From positions 1 through 11,861 of the forward strand of contig JAHHSJ010000057.1 of the NCBI GenBank assembly GCA_020025295.1: a stretch of DNA of 11,861 bases, written 5' to 3'. The notes under the pieces were generated by a model. The model was not told where the DNA came from and did not search any database. It saw nothing but the letters and a program-made list of their open reading frames with translations. The stretch is from Oscillospiraceae bacterium (GTDB taxonomy: Bacteria; Bacillota; Clostridia; Oscillospirales; Oscillospiraceae). This document shows, one piece after another, positions 6,394-11,861 of the stretch (positions within the stretch are counted from its first letter, which is position 1; each line of letters opens with the position of its first letter). The position numbers and the translations under genes are program-made.

Positions 6394-6419
6394 CATTAAA
6401 TTGGAGGTGCTTTAAGAGT

Positions 6420-6785
6420 ATGGCACGTATTGCCGGTATTGACCTGCCGAAGGATAAGCGTATTGAGATCGGCCTCACTTATATCTACGGCATTGGCAGA
6501 AAGAGCGCTCAGGACATCCTGGAGAAGACTGGTGTCAACCCTGACACCCGCGTGAAGGATCTGACTGACGCTGATGAGCAGAAGCTGCGTGACGCTATCG
6601 AAGACTACGTCGTCGAGGGCGATCTGCGCCGTCAGACTGCTCTGGATATTAAGCGTCTGACTGAGATTGGCTGCTATCGCGGTGTTCGTCATCGCAAGGG
6701 CCTGCCCGTCCGCGGCCAGCGCAGCAAGACCAACGCAAGAACTCGCAAGGGTCCCAAGAAGACCATTGCTAACAAGAAGAAGTAA
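6420..6785 (+). CDS. rpsM: 30S ribosomal protein S13 (uS13)
   Basis: The 121-residue protein is typical S13, located in the head of the 30S where it bridges to the 50S subunit (B1a/B1b) and contacts P-site tRNA with its tail. The N-terminus MARIAGIDLPKDKR, the helix-two-turn-helix region GIGRKSAQDIL (25-35) and the basic tail RHRKGLPVRGQRSKTNART (90-108) through NKKK are the family's signatures. GGAGGTG (6403-6409) precedes the ATG by about ten bases, a slightly long spacing. It opens the alpha-operon block; I see no strong promoter in the short gap after rpmJ, so it is probably co-transcribed. Confidence 0.98.
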   Translation: MARIAGIDLPKDKRIEIGLTYIYGIGRKSAQDILEKTGVNPDTRVKDLTDADEQKLRDAIEDYVVEGDLRRQTALDIKRLTEIGCYRGVRHRKGLPVRGQRSKTNARTRKGPKKTIANKKK

Positions 6786-6800
6786 GGAGGGAGAACGAAA

Positions 6801-7205
6801 ATGGCAGTAGCAAAGTCTGGCGGTAAGAAAGTTATCCGCCGTCGTCGCGAAAAGAAGAACATTGAGCGTGGCCAGGTCCATATCCGTTCTTCTTTCAACA
6901 ACACCATGGTGACTGTCACTGATACTCAGGGCAACGCCATTTCCTGGGCTTCCTCCGGCGGACTGGGTTTCCGCGGAAGCAAGAAGTCCACTCCTTTTGC
7001 AGCACAGACTGCAGCAGAAACTGCTGCCAAGGCTGCAATGGAGCATGGCCTGAAGACTGTTGAAGTTTTCGTCAAGGGTCCCGGCCAGGGCCGCGAAGCC
7101 GCTATCCGCGCACTGCAGGCTGTGGGTCTGGAAGTGACCATGATCAAGGACGTCACTCCCATCCCCCACAATGGCTGCCGTCCCCCGAAGCGTCGTCGCG
7201 TGTAA
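6801..7205 (+). CDS. rpsK: 30S ribosomal protein S11 (uS11)
   Basis: The 134-residue protein belongs to the 30S platform, where it contacts the mRNA exit region and helix 45. Recognition rests on VHIRSSFNNTMVTVTDTQGN (about 27-46), SSGGLGFRGSKKSTPFAAQ (51-69) and the invariant ending DVTPIPHNGCRPPKRRRV. The N-terminal ~20 residues are lysine/arginine-rich, as is usual. The rpsM stop is fused to its Shine-Dalgarno (TAAGGAGGG at 6783-6791). It is followed by rpsD, the standard order except in Bacillus, where rpsD is elsewhere. Confidence 0.98.
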   Translation: MAVAKSGGKKVIRRRREKKNIERGQVHIRSSFNNTMVTVTDTQGNAISWASSGGLGFRGSKKSTPFAAQTAAETAAKAAMEHGLKTVEVFVKGPGQGREAAIRALQAVGLEVTMIKDVTPIPHNGCRPPKRRRV

Positions 7206-7229
7206 TCGAAAGAGGAGGTAACAAGCAAT

Positions 7230-7832
7230 ATGGCAAAGAATATGCAGCCCGTTGCCAAGCGTTGCAAGGCTTTGGGCATCTCTCCTGCTGAGATGGGTTA
7301 TGCGAAGAAGACCACCAACCGCAATCCCGGCGGCCAGATGCGCAGAAAGAAGAGCGAGTACGGCCTTCAGCTCAACGAGAAGCAGAAGGTTAAGTTTATC
7401 TACGGTATTCTGGAGAAGCAGCTGCGTTCTTATTTCAAGACCGCTATGGTCGCTCCCGGCAAGACCGGTGATAACATGATGGTCCTGATTGAGCGTCGTT
7501 TGGACAACGTTGTCTATCGTCTGGGCTTCGCCCTGACCCGCCGTCAGGCTCGTCAGCTGGTGAACCACGGTCATTTCACCGTCAATGGCAAGAAGGTCAA
7601 CATTCCTTCTTATCTGGTGAAGGAAGGCGATGTGATCGAGGTTGCTGAGCGTAGCCGCTCCTCCGAGATCTTCAAGCGCCTGTTGGGTCAGGATGCTCCC
7701 GTGACTCTGCAGCCCGCTTGGCTGGAGCGCGAGAAGAACGAGCTCAAGGGCAAAGTTTCCCACCTTCCCGCCCGCGAGGAGATCGACACTGCTGTTGAGG
7801 AGCAGCTGATCGTTGAGTTGTATTCCAAGTAA
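7230..7832 (+). CDS. rpsD: 30S ribosomal protein S4 (uS4), zinc-free form
   Basis: The 200-residue product is full-length S4, a primary 16S binder that starts body assembly and, with S5, controls decoding fidelity. The S4 RNA-binding domain is clear at about 93-155 (MMVLIERRLDNVVYRLGFA, then RRQARQLVNHGHFTVNGKKVNIPSYLV). The N-terminal region lacks the CxxC pairs of the zinc-binding form: only one cysteine (C12) is present, so this is the C- type. AGGAGG at 7212-7217 precedes the ATG. In many bacteria S4 represses the alpha operon through an mRNA pseudoknot; none is evident here, but the unusual 87-nt spacer after the gene is worth noting. Confidence 0.97.
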   Translation: MAKNMQPVAKRCKALGISPAEMGYAKKTTNRNPGGQMRRKKSEYGLQLNEKQKVKFIYGILEKQLRSYFKTAMVAPGKTGDNMMVLIERRLDNVVYRLGFALTRRQARQLVNHGHFTVNGKKVNIPSYLVKEGDVIEVAERSRSSEIFKRLLGQDAPVTLQPAWLEREKNELKGKVSHLPAREEIDTAVEEQLIVELYSK

Positions 7833-7851
7833 TTGGAGGATACCCTCGAGG

Positions 7852-7902
7852 ATGACAGGAACCATTCGGCGGCCTGAGTCCATTATGGCCGCGCAACAAT
7901 GA
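7852..7902 (+). other. 16-codon upstream ORF in the rpsD-rpoA spacer
   Basis: ATG at 7852 opens MTGTIRRPESIMAAQQ and ends with TGA at 7900-7902, just before the rpoA Shine-Dalgarno. GGAGG at 7835-7839 lies 12 nt ahead, somewhat far, and GAGG touches the ATG. It could be a leader peptide that tunes rpoA, or a chance ORF. No homology to a known protein is recognisable. Confidence 0.25.
7869..7892 (+). promoter_or_regulatory. Hairpin in the rpoA leader
   Basis: GCGGCC (7869-7874) pairs with GGCCGC (7887-7892) around a 12-nt loop. No U-run follows, so it is not a terminator. It lies between two Shine-Dalgarno-like sequences and inside the short upstream ORF, and might affect re-initiation at rpoA or act as an RNA processing site. 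Function is unproven. Confidence 0.35.
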
Positions 7903-7919
7903 TGAAGGAGGGTAACTGC

Positions 7920-8870
7920 ATGATCGAAATTGAAAAGCCCCAGATTGAATGCGTTGAGGCACCCGGTGAAGAAACCTACGGTAAATATATCGTAGAGCCT
8001 CTGGAGCGCGGATATGGCACGACTCTGGGCAACGCGCTTCGTCGCGTACTGCTTTCCTCTTTGCCGGGCACCGCTCCGACTACCATCAAGATCGCCGGTG
8101 TTCAGCATGAGTTTTCCACCATTCCTGGTGTGAAGGAAGACGTGACGGAGATCGTTCTAAATGTGAAAGGTCTCTTAACCAAGCTGCACAGTGAAACTGT
8201 GAAGACGGTCTATATCGAGGCTGTGGGCCCCTGTGTTGTCACTGCCGGCGATATTAAGTCCGATGGTGAGGTTGAGGTCTTGAACCCCGATATGCACATT
8301 GCTACCCTGGATAATGGTGCAACTCTGAATATGGAGATCACCCTGTCTCATGGCCGCGGCTATGTGCCCGCTGACCGCAATAAGCCCCAGCAGAACGTGA
8401 TCGGCACGATCGCTGTGGACTCCATTTATACTCCGGTGTATAAGGTAAACTACACCGTGGAACCCACCCGCGTGGGGGCCTCCAGTGACTTCGATAAGCT
8501 GACGCTGGAAGTCTGGACCGATGGCACCATCTCTGCCCGTGACGCTGTGTCTCTGGGCGCAAAGATCCTGTGCGACCACTTCACCCTCTTTACGGATCTC
8601 TCTGAAACCGTGGGCAGCAAGCCCACTGTGGTGGAGAAGGCTGAAGCTCAGCGCGACAAGGTTCTGGAGATGACCATTGAGGAACTGGACCTCTCTGTCC
8701 GTAGCTTCAACTGCCTGAAGCGTGCCAACATCAACACTGTTGAGGACTTGATTTCCAAGACCGAAGACGAGATGATGAAGGTTCGTAATCTGGGCCGTAA
8801 GTCTCTGGAAGAGGTCATCAATAAGTTGGCTATGATGGGTCTGCATCTGGCTGACGAAGAAAATAACTGA
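7920..8870 (+). CDS. rpoA: DNA-directed RNA polymerase alpha subunit
   Basis: The 316-residue alpha subunit dimerises to scaffold beta and beta-prime. The N-terminal domain (about 1-230) has GYGTTLGNALRRVLLSSLPG (31-50), the conserved dimerisation/beta-contact motif. The C-terminal domain (about 249-316) has LDLSVRSFNCLKRANI and MKVRNLGRKSLEEV, the helix-hairpin-helix part that binds UP-element DNA and activators. The frame is open seven codons further upstream, but the ATG at 7920 is chosen because AAGGAGGG (7905-7912) lies seven bases before it and because MIEIEKPQIE is the normal N-terminus. An 87-nt spacer with a mini-ORF and hairpin separates it from rpsD. Confidence 0.98.
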   Translation: MIEIEKPQIECVEAPGEETYGKYIVEPLERGYGTTLGNALRRVLLSSLPGTAPTTIKIAGVQHEFSTIPGVKEDVTEIVLNVKGLLTKLHSETVKTVYIEAVGPCVVTAGDIKSDGEVEVLNPDMHIATLDNGATLNMEITLSHGRGYVPADRNKPQQNVIGTIAVDSIYTPVYKVNYTVEPTRVGASSDFDKLTLEVWTDGTISARDAVSLGAKILCDHFTLFTDLSETVGSKPTVVEKAEAQRDKVLEMTIEELDLSVRSFNCLKRANINTVEDLISKTEDEMMKVRNLGRKSLEEVINKLAMMGLHLADEENN

Positions 8871-8876
8871 TTCCAT

Positions 8877-8897
8877 ACCGTGGGAAAATTCCCCGGT
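8877..8897 (+). repeat. Small inverted repeat between rpoA and rplQ
   Basis: ACCG-T-GGGAA faces TTCCCCGGT with one bulged base and a very short AA centre, giving about eight to nine possible pairs. There is no U-run, so rplQ should still be co-transcribed. It may be a processing site, or a chance palindrome. Confidence 0.3.
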
Positions 8898-8928
8898 TGA
8901 CCAAAATCCTGATAAGGAGGAAACCGAA

Positions 8929-9270
8929 ATGCCCGGAACTCGTAAGCTTGGCAAGACTACTGACGCACGTAAGGCTATGCTGCGCCAGCAGGTCACGGAT
9001 TTCCTGGACAACGGCAAGATGGAGACTACCGTCACCCGTGCCAAGGAGATTAAGCCCGTGGCTGAGAAGATGATCACTCTCGGCAAGAAGAATGACCTGG
9101 CTGCTTATCGTCAGGCCATGAGCTTCATTACTCGTGAAGACGTTTGCCAGAAGCTGTTCAAGGAGATTGCTCCCAAGTACGCAGAGCGTAACGGCGGTTA
9201 TACCCGCATCATCCGCACCGGCGTTCGCCGCGGCGATGCTGCTGAAACCGCTATCATTGAGTTGGTGTAA
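8929..9270 (+). CDS. rplQ: 50S ribosomal protein L17 (bL17)
   Basis: The 113-residue product is the compact Firmicute form of L17, which lies near the polypeptide exit tunnel opening of the 50S subunit. PGTRKLGKTTDARKAMLRQQ (2-21), ETTVTRAKEIKPVAEKMITL (about 32-51) and GGYTRIIRTGVRRGDAAETA carry the family pattern. AAGGAGGAAA at 8914-8923 gives a strong ribosome binding site. It is the last gene of the long ribosomal transcript: a perfect terminator begins 17 nt after its stop. Confidence 0.98.
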   Translation: MPGTRKLGKTTDARKAMLRQQVTDFLDNGKMETTVTRAKEIKPVAEKMITLGKKNDLAAYRQAMSFITREDVCQKLFKEIAPKYAERNGGYTRIIRTGVRRGDAAETAIIELV

Positions 9271-9287
9271 TTGACTCACTGATCGAT

Positions 9288-9326
9288 AAAAACCCTTTGT
9301 CCCGCATGTTGGGACAAAGGGTTTTT
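9288..9326 (+). terminator. Intrinsic terminator ending the ribosomal operon
   Basis: A perfect 16-bp stem pairs 9288-9303 (AAAAACCCTTTGTCCC) with 9311-9326 around the loop GCATGTT, and the stem's own T-run continues as TTTTTCTTTTC. It closes the S10-spc-alpha transcript after rplQ. The symmetric A/T flanks could let it work on both strands, but no gene faces it from the right. Confidence 0.95.
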
Positions 9327-9327
9327 C

Positions 9328-9356
9328 TTTTCAATTTGGTCCGCCTGTAGTATACT
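9328..9356 (+). promoter_or_regulatory. Putative promoter of the zinc-ribbon gene
   Basis: TATACT (9351-9356) is a good -10 element. TTTTCA (9328-9333) lies 17 nt upstream, immediately after the preceding terminator. The start would fall near 9363, leaving a very short leader before the GGGGGG Shine-Dalgarno. A separate promoter is needed here because the upstream terminator is strong. Confidence 0.5.
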
Positions 9357-9383
9357 GGTAAAAAAGAAAGGGGGGTATGCCTG

Positions 9384-9764
9384 ATGCAAAAAGTGCGTTG
9401 CTATGAATGTGGGAAACGATATGATTTTGATGTAGATGATTTCTGCCCACGGTGTGGAGCATTTACATTGCCAACGCAGAAAACTGCTGAAAAACAGCAA
9501 TCTGCTGCTATGCAGACAGATGGAACCCGAGGGAGAAGTTCTGGTCTGCATGCCAAGCGCCAAAAAGAACACGGAGAATCGGAAGGTGTGTCGTTGAAGG
9601 CAGCAAGCGGGCAGAAAGCGCAGAAGCCATTTGCACAGAAACTCTATGACCTGAATCCTGCTAAACAGGATGGAAGGAACCCCCCAGGTATGGAATTATT
9701 TGACACCATAAATGATTGGGTCGAAAAAGCGCTGGAACTCGTTCATGATTGGGATCATACTTAA
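9384..9764 (+). CDS. Unrecognised zinc-ribbon protein
   Basis: I do not recognise this 126-residue protein as a named family. The N-terminus holds a compact four-cysteine zinc ribbon (C6, C9, C21, C24: CYECG-x11-CPRCG) with an acidic, aromatic hairpin between the pairs (YDFDVDDF). Residues 30-80 are low-complexity, rich in Q, K, S, G and A, and probably disordered. The last ~45 residues include FAQKLYDLNP (83-91) and a likely amphipathic helix MELFDTINDWVEKALELVHD (103-122), which could bind a partner. It is soluble by sequence. The ATG at 9384 follows AAGGGGGGT. It is a single-gene unit between two terminators, so context gives no pathway. Possibilities include a regulatory or RNA/protein-binding adapter; this is speculation. 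Confidence 0.75.
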   Translation: MQKVRCYECGKRYDFDVDDFCPRCGAFTLPTQKTAEKQQSAAMQTDGTRGRSSGLHAKRQKEHGESEGVSLKAASGQKAQKPFAQKLYDLNPAKQDGRNPPGMELFDTINDWVEKALELVHDWDHT

Positions 9765-9795
9765 AAAGTGCTGTGTGAATCACACAGCACTTTTT
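9763..9795 (+). terminator. Terminator of the zinc-ribbon gene
   Basis: A perfect 15-bp stem joins 9763-9777 (AAAAAGTGCTGTGTG) to 9781-9795 around AAT, ending in TTTTT. The stop codon TAA (9762-9764) overlaps the base of the stem, an unusually tight arrangement. The A-run and T-run make it potentially bidirectional. Confidence 0.92.
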
Positions 9796-9810
9796 CAAAA
9801 TTTGTCAGCA

Positions 9811-9837
9811 GTATTTTGAGAAAATTCGCATAAACTA
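9811..9837 (+). promoter_or_regulatory. Possible sporulation-type (SigE/SigK-like) promoter
   Basis: CATAAACTA (9829-9837) fits the CATAnnnTA form of the SigK -10 element and differs at one base from the SigE -10 consensus CATACAnT. GTATT at 9811-9815, 13 nt upstream, is close to the SigE -35 core ATATT. A housekeeping pair is not well formed: TTGTCA (9802-9807) has no -10 at 16-18 nt. This suggests mother-cell expression of the deacetylase gene; it rests on short motifs only. Confidence 0.4.
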
Positions 9838-9868
9838 GGTCTGAAATCTGTGGAGGGAATGGAGCCAG

Positions 9869-10585
9869 ATGTGGAAACAACGGATCCTTTTTTTAAGTAT
9901 TTCCGGCCTGTTACTGGTGCTGGTGAATGGAGTAAAGCCTGTGATGCAGGCGGATGGGTCAGCAGAGATACCTGCGGAAACCAAGTATGTTGCGCTGACA
10001 TTTGATGATGGCCCAAGGAGCGGAACAACGGATCGCCTTTTGGATGGCTTAAAGGAGCGTGGAGCCAGTGCCACTTTTTTTGTGGTGGGGGAACAGGCGC
10101 AGGAGCAGACGGATTTGCTCCGGCGGATGCAGGAGGAAGGGCATCAGGTGGGGAATCATACCTGGAGTCATGTGAATCTGAAAGAAATTCCTCAGGAATC
10201 AGCTTTGAGAGAAGTTGAGCAATGCCAGACCCTTTTGGAAAAGACACTGGGGCAAAAAAACTATTGGCTGCGGCCACCTTATGGACAGACAACTGCAGCG
10301 GCAAGAGAAAAAATTCCGTATCCCATGGTGCAGTGGTCTGTGGATCCAAGAGATTGGGAAAGCCGGAATACGGAGCAGGTGATTCATGCGGTAGAAACGG
10401 AAGTTCAGGCCAATAGTATTATTTTGCTGCATGATATTTATCCGACCTCGGTGGATGCAGCCCTTCAGATTGTTGAGGATCTGGAACAGCAAGGATACTG
10501 GTTTGTGACGGTGGAGGAACTGATGCAGCTCAACGGGATTTCCGTGGAAGCCGGACAAGTGTATCACAGCGGAAATAAAGCATAA
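9869..10585 (+). CDS. Secreted or membrane-anchored polysaccharide deacetylase (CE4, NodB domain)
   Basis: The 238-residue protein has an N-terminal basic stretch plus hydrophobic segment (about 5-20) that should act as signal peptide or anchor, then a NodB domain (about 38-222). All catalytic motifs are intact: TFDDGP (44-49; D46 base, D47 metal ligand), HTWSH (97-101; H97 and H101 ligands), RPPYG (135-139), DPRDW (159-163) and LLHD (186-189; H188 acid). CE4 enzymes remove N-acetyl groups from peptidoglycan or related polymers. Unlike Bacillus PdaB, whose motif 1 is degenerate, this one looks active. Substrate is unknown; a cortex or cell-wall role is inferred from the sporulation-like promoter. 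The start has only GGAG four bases upstream, or GGAGGG twelve, so its ribosome binding site is suboptimal. Confidence 0.88.
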   Translation: MWKQRILFLSISGLLLVLVNGVKPVMQADGSAEIPAETKYVALTFDDGPRSGTTDRLLDGLKERGASATFFVVGEQAQEQTDLLRRMQEEGHQVGNHTWSHVNLKEIPQESALREVEQCQTLLEKTLGQKNYWLRPPYGQTTAAAREKIPYPMVQWSVDPRDWESRNTEQVIHAVETEVQANSIILLHDIYPTSVDAALQIVEDLEQQGYWFVTVEELMQLNGISVEAGQVYHSGNKA

Positions 10586-10618
10586 AAAAAGAAACGCCTA
10601 AAAGGGCGTTTCTTTTTT
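10585..10618. terminator. Bidirectional terminator between deacetylase gene and secG
   Basis: AAAAAAGAAACGCC (10585-10598) pairs with GGCGTTTCTTTTTT (10605-10618) around TAAAAG. The A-run and T-run on either side serve both strands: the deacetylase gene on the + strand, whose TAA touches the stem, and secG on the - strand, whose stop lies 8 nt away. Confidence 0.93.
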
Positions 10619-10625
10619 ATTGGGC

Positions 10626-10856
10626 TTAACCCAAGATCAACAGAATCAGGGTGAGAATCAGGAATGCAGCACCAATCCACTTGGTAGCGCGAGCCAGCTT
10701 TGCATCCAAAGTCTTGGCCTTGTTCTTGGCCAGAAAAGAATCAGCCACGCCGCCGATTGCGCCGGACAGACCAGCACTCTTGCCAGACTGAACCAGAACA
10801 GCGAAAATGATTGCCAGACCGCACAGCAGCTGCAGAATCGTAATAAAAAGCTTCAT
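10626..10856 (-). CDS. secG: Preprotein translocase subunit SecG
   Basis: The 76-residue membrane protein has two hydrophobic spans (about 3-23 and 58-75) joined by the cytosolic loop LVQSGKSAGLSGAIGG (21-36), which is the SecG hallmark. SecG attaches to SecYE and promotes SecA-driven export. The start is the ATG at 10856-10854, preceded by GGAGG with nine intervening bases; the frame also opens at TTG three codons earlier, but that would directly abut the Shine-Dalgarno. It is a one-gene unit with its own promoter and a shared terminator. In Bacillus secG is near rnr and smpB, so its position beside lexA here is lineage-specific. Confidence 0.95.
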   Translation of the reverse strand: MKLFITILQLLCGLAIIFAVLVQSGKSAGLSGAIGGVADSFLAKNKAKTLDAKLARATKWIGAAFLILTLILLILG

Positions 10857-10918
10857 AACGGACAACCTCCAAAAAATTCACGCATAATCGTGCATATTTA
10901 AATACTTCACGGAAATCT

Positions 10919-10947
10919 ATACTACCATAGTTTCTTTGTGTTTTCAA
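10919..10947 (-). promoter_or_regulatory. secG promoter
   Basis: Read on the - strand, TTGAAA (10947-10942) and TAGTAT (10924-10919) are spaced by exactly 17 nt, a plausible housekeeping promoter. The transcript would start near 10912 and carry a leader of about 55 nt. Confidence 0.6.
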
Positions 10948-11011
10948 GGGTTTTTACAAAAAAAGAGGCATGTTTACAGAGAAAAGATCTTTGAAAAAGT
11001 TTTTAAAAAAT

Positions 11012-11025
11012 GGAACAATTGTTTG
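11012..11025 (+). promoter_or_regulatory. SOS box (LexA operator)
   Basis: GGAACAATTGTTTG fits the Gram-positive LexA operator (CGAACnnnnGTTCG) with GAAC-N4-GTTT; the dyad is near-perfect around AATT. It overlaps the -35 region of the lexA promoter, the expected place for autorepression. Confidence 0.7.
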
Positions 11026-11051
11026 CGCTTTGCTGATGAATATGATATAAT
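11023..11051 (+). promoter_or_regulatory. lexA promoter
   Basis: A perfect TATAAT lies at 11046-11051. At 17 nt upstream the -35 is weak (TTGCGC, 11023-11028), which overlaps the SOS box. The start would be near 11058, giving a leader of about 40 nt before lexA. Confidence 0.65.
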
Positions 11052-11097
11052 CAATTTAAACAAGTTATGAAGAACAGCAGTGTGCAGGAGGTTTTGT

Positions 11098-11688
11098 ATG
11101 GCTGAGTTGACCCATATGCAGAAGAAAATTTATGAGTATATTGCATCCTGCATTCGCAATCAGGGGTATCCGCCATCTGTCCGTGAAATTGGCGAAGCAG
11201 TAGGATTGAAGTCCCCCTCCACGGTGCATTTTCATTTAAAGCATCTGGAAGAAGCAGGTGTAATTGAAAAAGGAGCAGGAAAAGGGCGTGCTATTACATT
11301 GACAGCGGCACCGACTTCGGAAGACCGCGTACCCATCGTGGGTAATGTGGCAGCCGGAAGTCCGATTCTGGCTGAAGAGTGTATTGAAGATTACTTGACC
11401 TTTGATACCGGGGGTCATCGTGATGAATATTTTGCACTGCGAGTGCGCGGTGAGTCTATGCTGAATGCAGGTATTTTGCCGGATGATCTGGTGGTGGTTC
11501 GCCGTCAGCAGGAGGCGAATAGCGGGGAGATTGTGGTGGCGATGATTGAGAATGAAGCGACTGTGAAGCGGTTTTCCAACCAGAACGGTCAGATTTGGCT
11601 ACTGCCGGAAAACGAGAATTATTCCCCAATCGACGGCACTTATGCGCAGATTTTGGGAAAAGTAGCAGCAGTGGTTCGGAAGTATTGA
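11098..11688 (+). CDS. lexA: SOS response repressor LexA
   Basis: LexA (196 residues) represses DNA-damage genes and cleaves itself when RecA filaments form. The N-terminal winged helix-turn-helix (about 1-65) contains SVREIGEAVGLKSPSTVHFH (27-46), with the recognition helix in its second half. The self-cleavage site is A86-G87 (VAAGSP). The catalytic pair is S120 (RGESM) and K157 (ATVKRF), both present, so it should be active. The ATG at 11098 is chosen for AGGAGG six bases upstream; an in-frame GTG at 11080 lies ahead of the Shine-Dalgarno and is ignored. An SOS box over the promoter implies autoregulation. It converges with a sigma-factor gene, from which a terminator separates it. Confidence 0.97.
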   Translation: MAELTHMQKKIYEYIASCIRNQGYPPSVREIGEAVGLKSPSTVHFHLKHLEEAGVIEKGAGKGRAITLTAAPTSEDRVPIVGNVAAGSPILAEECIEDYLTFDTGGHRDEYFALRVRGESMLNAGILPDDLVVVRRQQEANSGEIVVAMIENEATVKRFSNQNGQIWLLPENENYSPIDGTYAQILGKVAAVVRKY

Positions 11689-11704
11689 CCGAGATATGAT
11701 AAAG

Positions 11705-11743
11705 ACAGGAGTGTGGAATTCCACACTCCTGTTTCTATTTTTT
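11705..11743. terminator. Bidirectional terminator between lexA and the sigma factor gene
   Basis: ACAGGAGTGTGG (11705-11716) pairs perfectly with CCACACTCCTGT (11721-11732) around AATT. On the + strand it is followed by TTCTATTTTTT for lexA; on the - strand, TCTTTATC follows for the sigma gene. The - strand tract is weaker. Confidence 0.85.
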
Positions 11744-11861
11744 GGAAGTATGTGCAGATGATGATTCCATACCAATGCGCAGTTTTTCCAAAGCTTTTTT
11801 TTCAATGCGGGATACATAGCTGCGGCTGATTCCGAAAGAGGAAGCAACTTCACGCTGTGTC
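11735..11861 (-). CDS. sigK: Sporulation-type sigma factor (SigK/SigE-like), C-terminal end
   Basis: Only the last 42 codons are in the window; the gene runs off the right edge. They read TQREVASSFGISRSYVSRIE followed by KKALEKL and a short tail ending in SAHTSKK before TAG. This is sigma-70 region 4.2, the helix-turn-helix that reads the -35 element. Of the sporulation sigma factors I know, TQRE...GISRSYVSRIEKxAL is closest to SigK (SigE has GISQSYISRLEK, SigG has GISQAQVSRLEK), so SigK is favoured but not proven from this fragment. Its stop codon lies at the foot of the terminator shared with lexA. Confidence 0.72.
   Translation of the reverse strand, partial: TQREVASSFGISRSYVSRIEKKALEKLRIGMESSSAHTSKK

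Noticed and set aside
5122..6396. 424-codon open frame on the - strand opposite map, the KOW gene, infA and rpmJ
   Set aside because: It spans several confirmed + strand genes, and no credible ribosome binding site or domain is seen.
6396..8108. 570-codon open frame on the - strand across rpsM-rpsK-rpsD-rpoA
   Set aside because: It is fully antisense to four certain genes, has no recognisable domain, and is explained by biased codon use keeping the complementary frame open.
9795..10349. 184-codon - strand ORF opposite the deacetylase
   Set aside because: The + strand frame has all five CE4 motifs; the - frame has no recognisable domain.
10620..10901. 93-codon + strand ORF opposite secG
   Set aside because: It is antisense to a clear SecG and starts right after a terminator without a promoter.

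Overview
This is a core-genome segment of a low-to-mid GC, spore-lineage Firmicute, most likely a gut-type Clostridia of the Oscillospirales (inferred from gene order, strong GGAGG ribosome binding sites, C-rich third codon positions in the ribosomal genes, a KOW-domain protein between map and infA, and a sporulation-type sigma factor at the right edge). No mobile element, CRISPR array, tRNA or rRNA gene is visible.

Positions 1-9330 are the distal part of the S10-spc-alpha ribosomal supercluster, all on the + strand: rpsZ (3' end only), a roughly 300 nt non-coding gap, rpsH, rplF, rplR, rpsE, rpmD, rplO, secY, adk, map, KOW protein, infA, rpmJ, rpsM, rpsK, rpsD, rpoA, rplQ, then a perfect 16-bp-stem terminator. 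The genes supply ribosome subunits, the protein-export channel (SecY), nucleotide balance (Adk), N-terminal methionine removal (Map), initiation factor 1 and RNA polymerase alpha. Many junctions fuse the stop codon to the next Shine-Dalgarno sequence (TAAGGAGG), so translation is probably coupled.

Positions 9330-11861 are short, separately transcribed units, each closed by a compact hairpin terminator: an unrecognised zinc-ribbon protein (+), a secreted or membrane-anchored CE4 polysaccharide deacetylase (+) with a sporulation-like promoter, secG (-), lexA (+) with an SOS box over its own promoter, and the C-terminal end of a SigK/SigE-like sigma factor (-).

The most interesting feature is the gap at 156-455 inside the ribosomal operon. 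It holds a plausible internal promoter, a chain of hairpins and, just upstream of rpsH (ribosomal protein S8), a stem whose core looks like the S8-binding site of 16S rRNA helix 21. I propose it is an S8 autoregulatory leader. A second odd spot is the rpsD-rpoA spacer, with a 16-codon upstream ORF and a hairpin.
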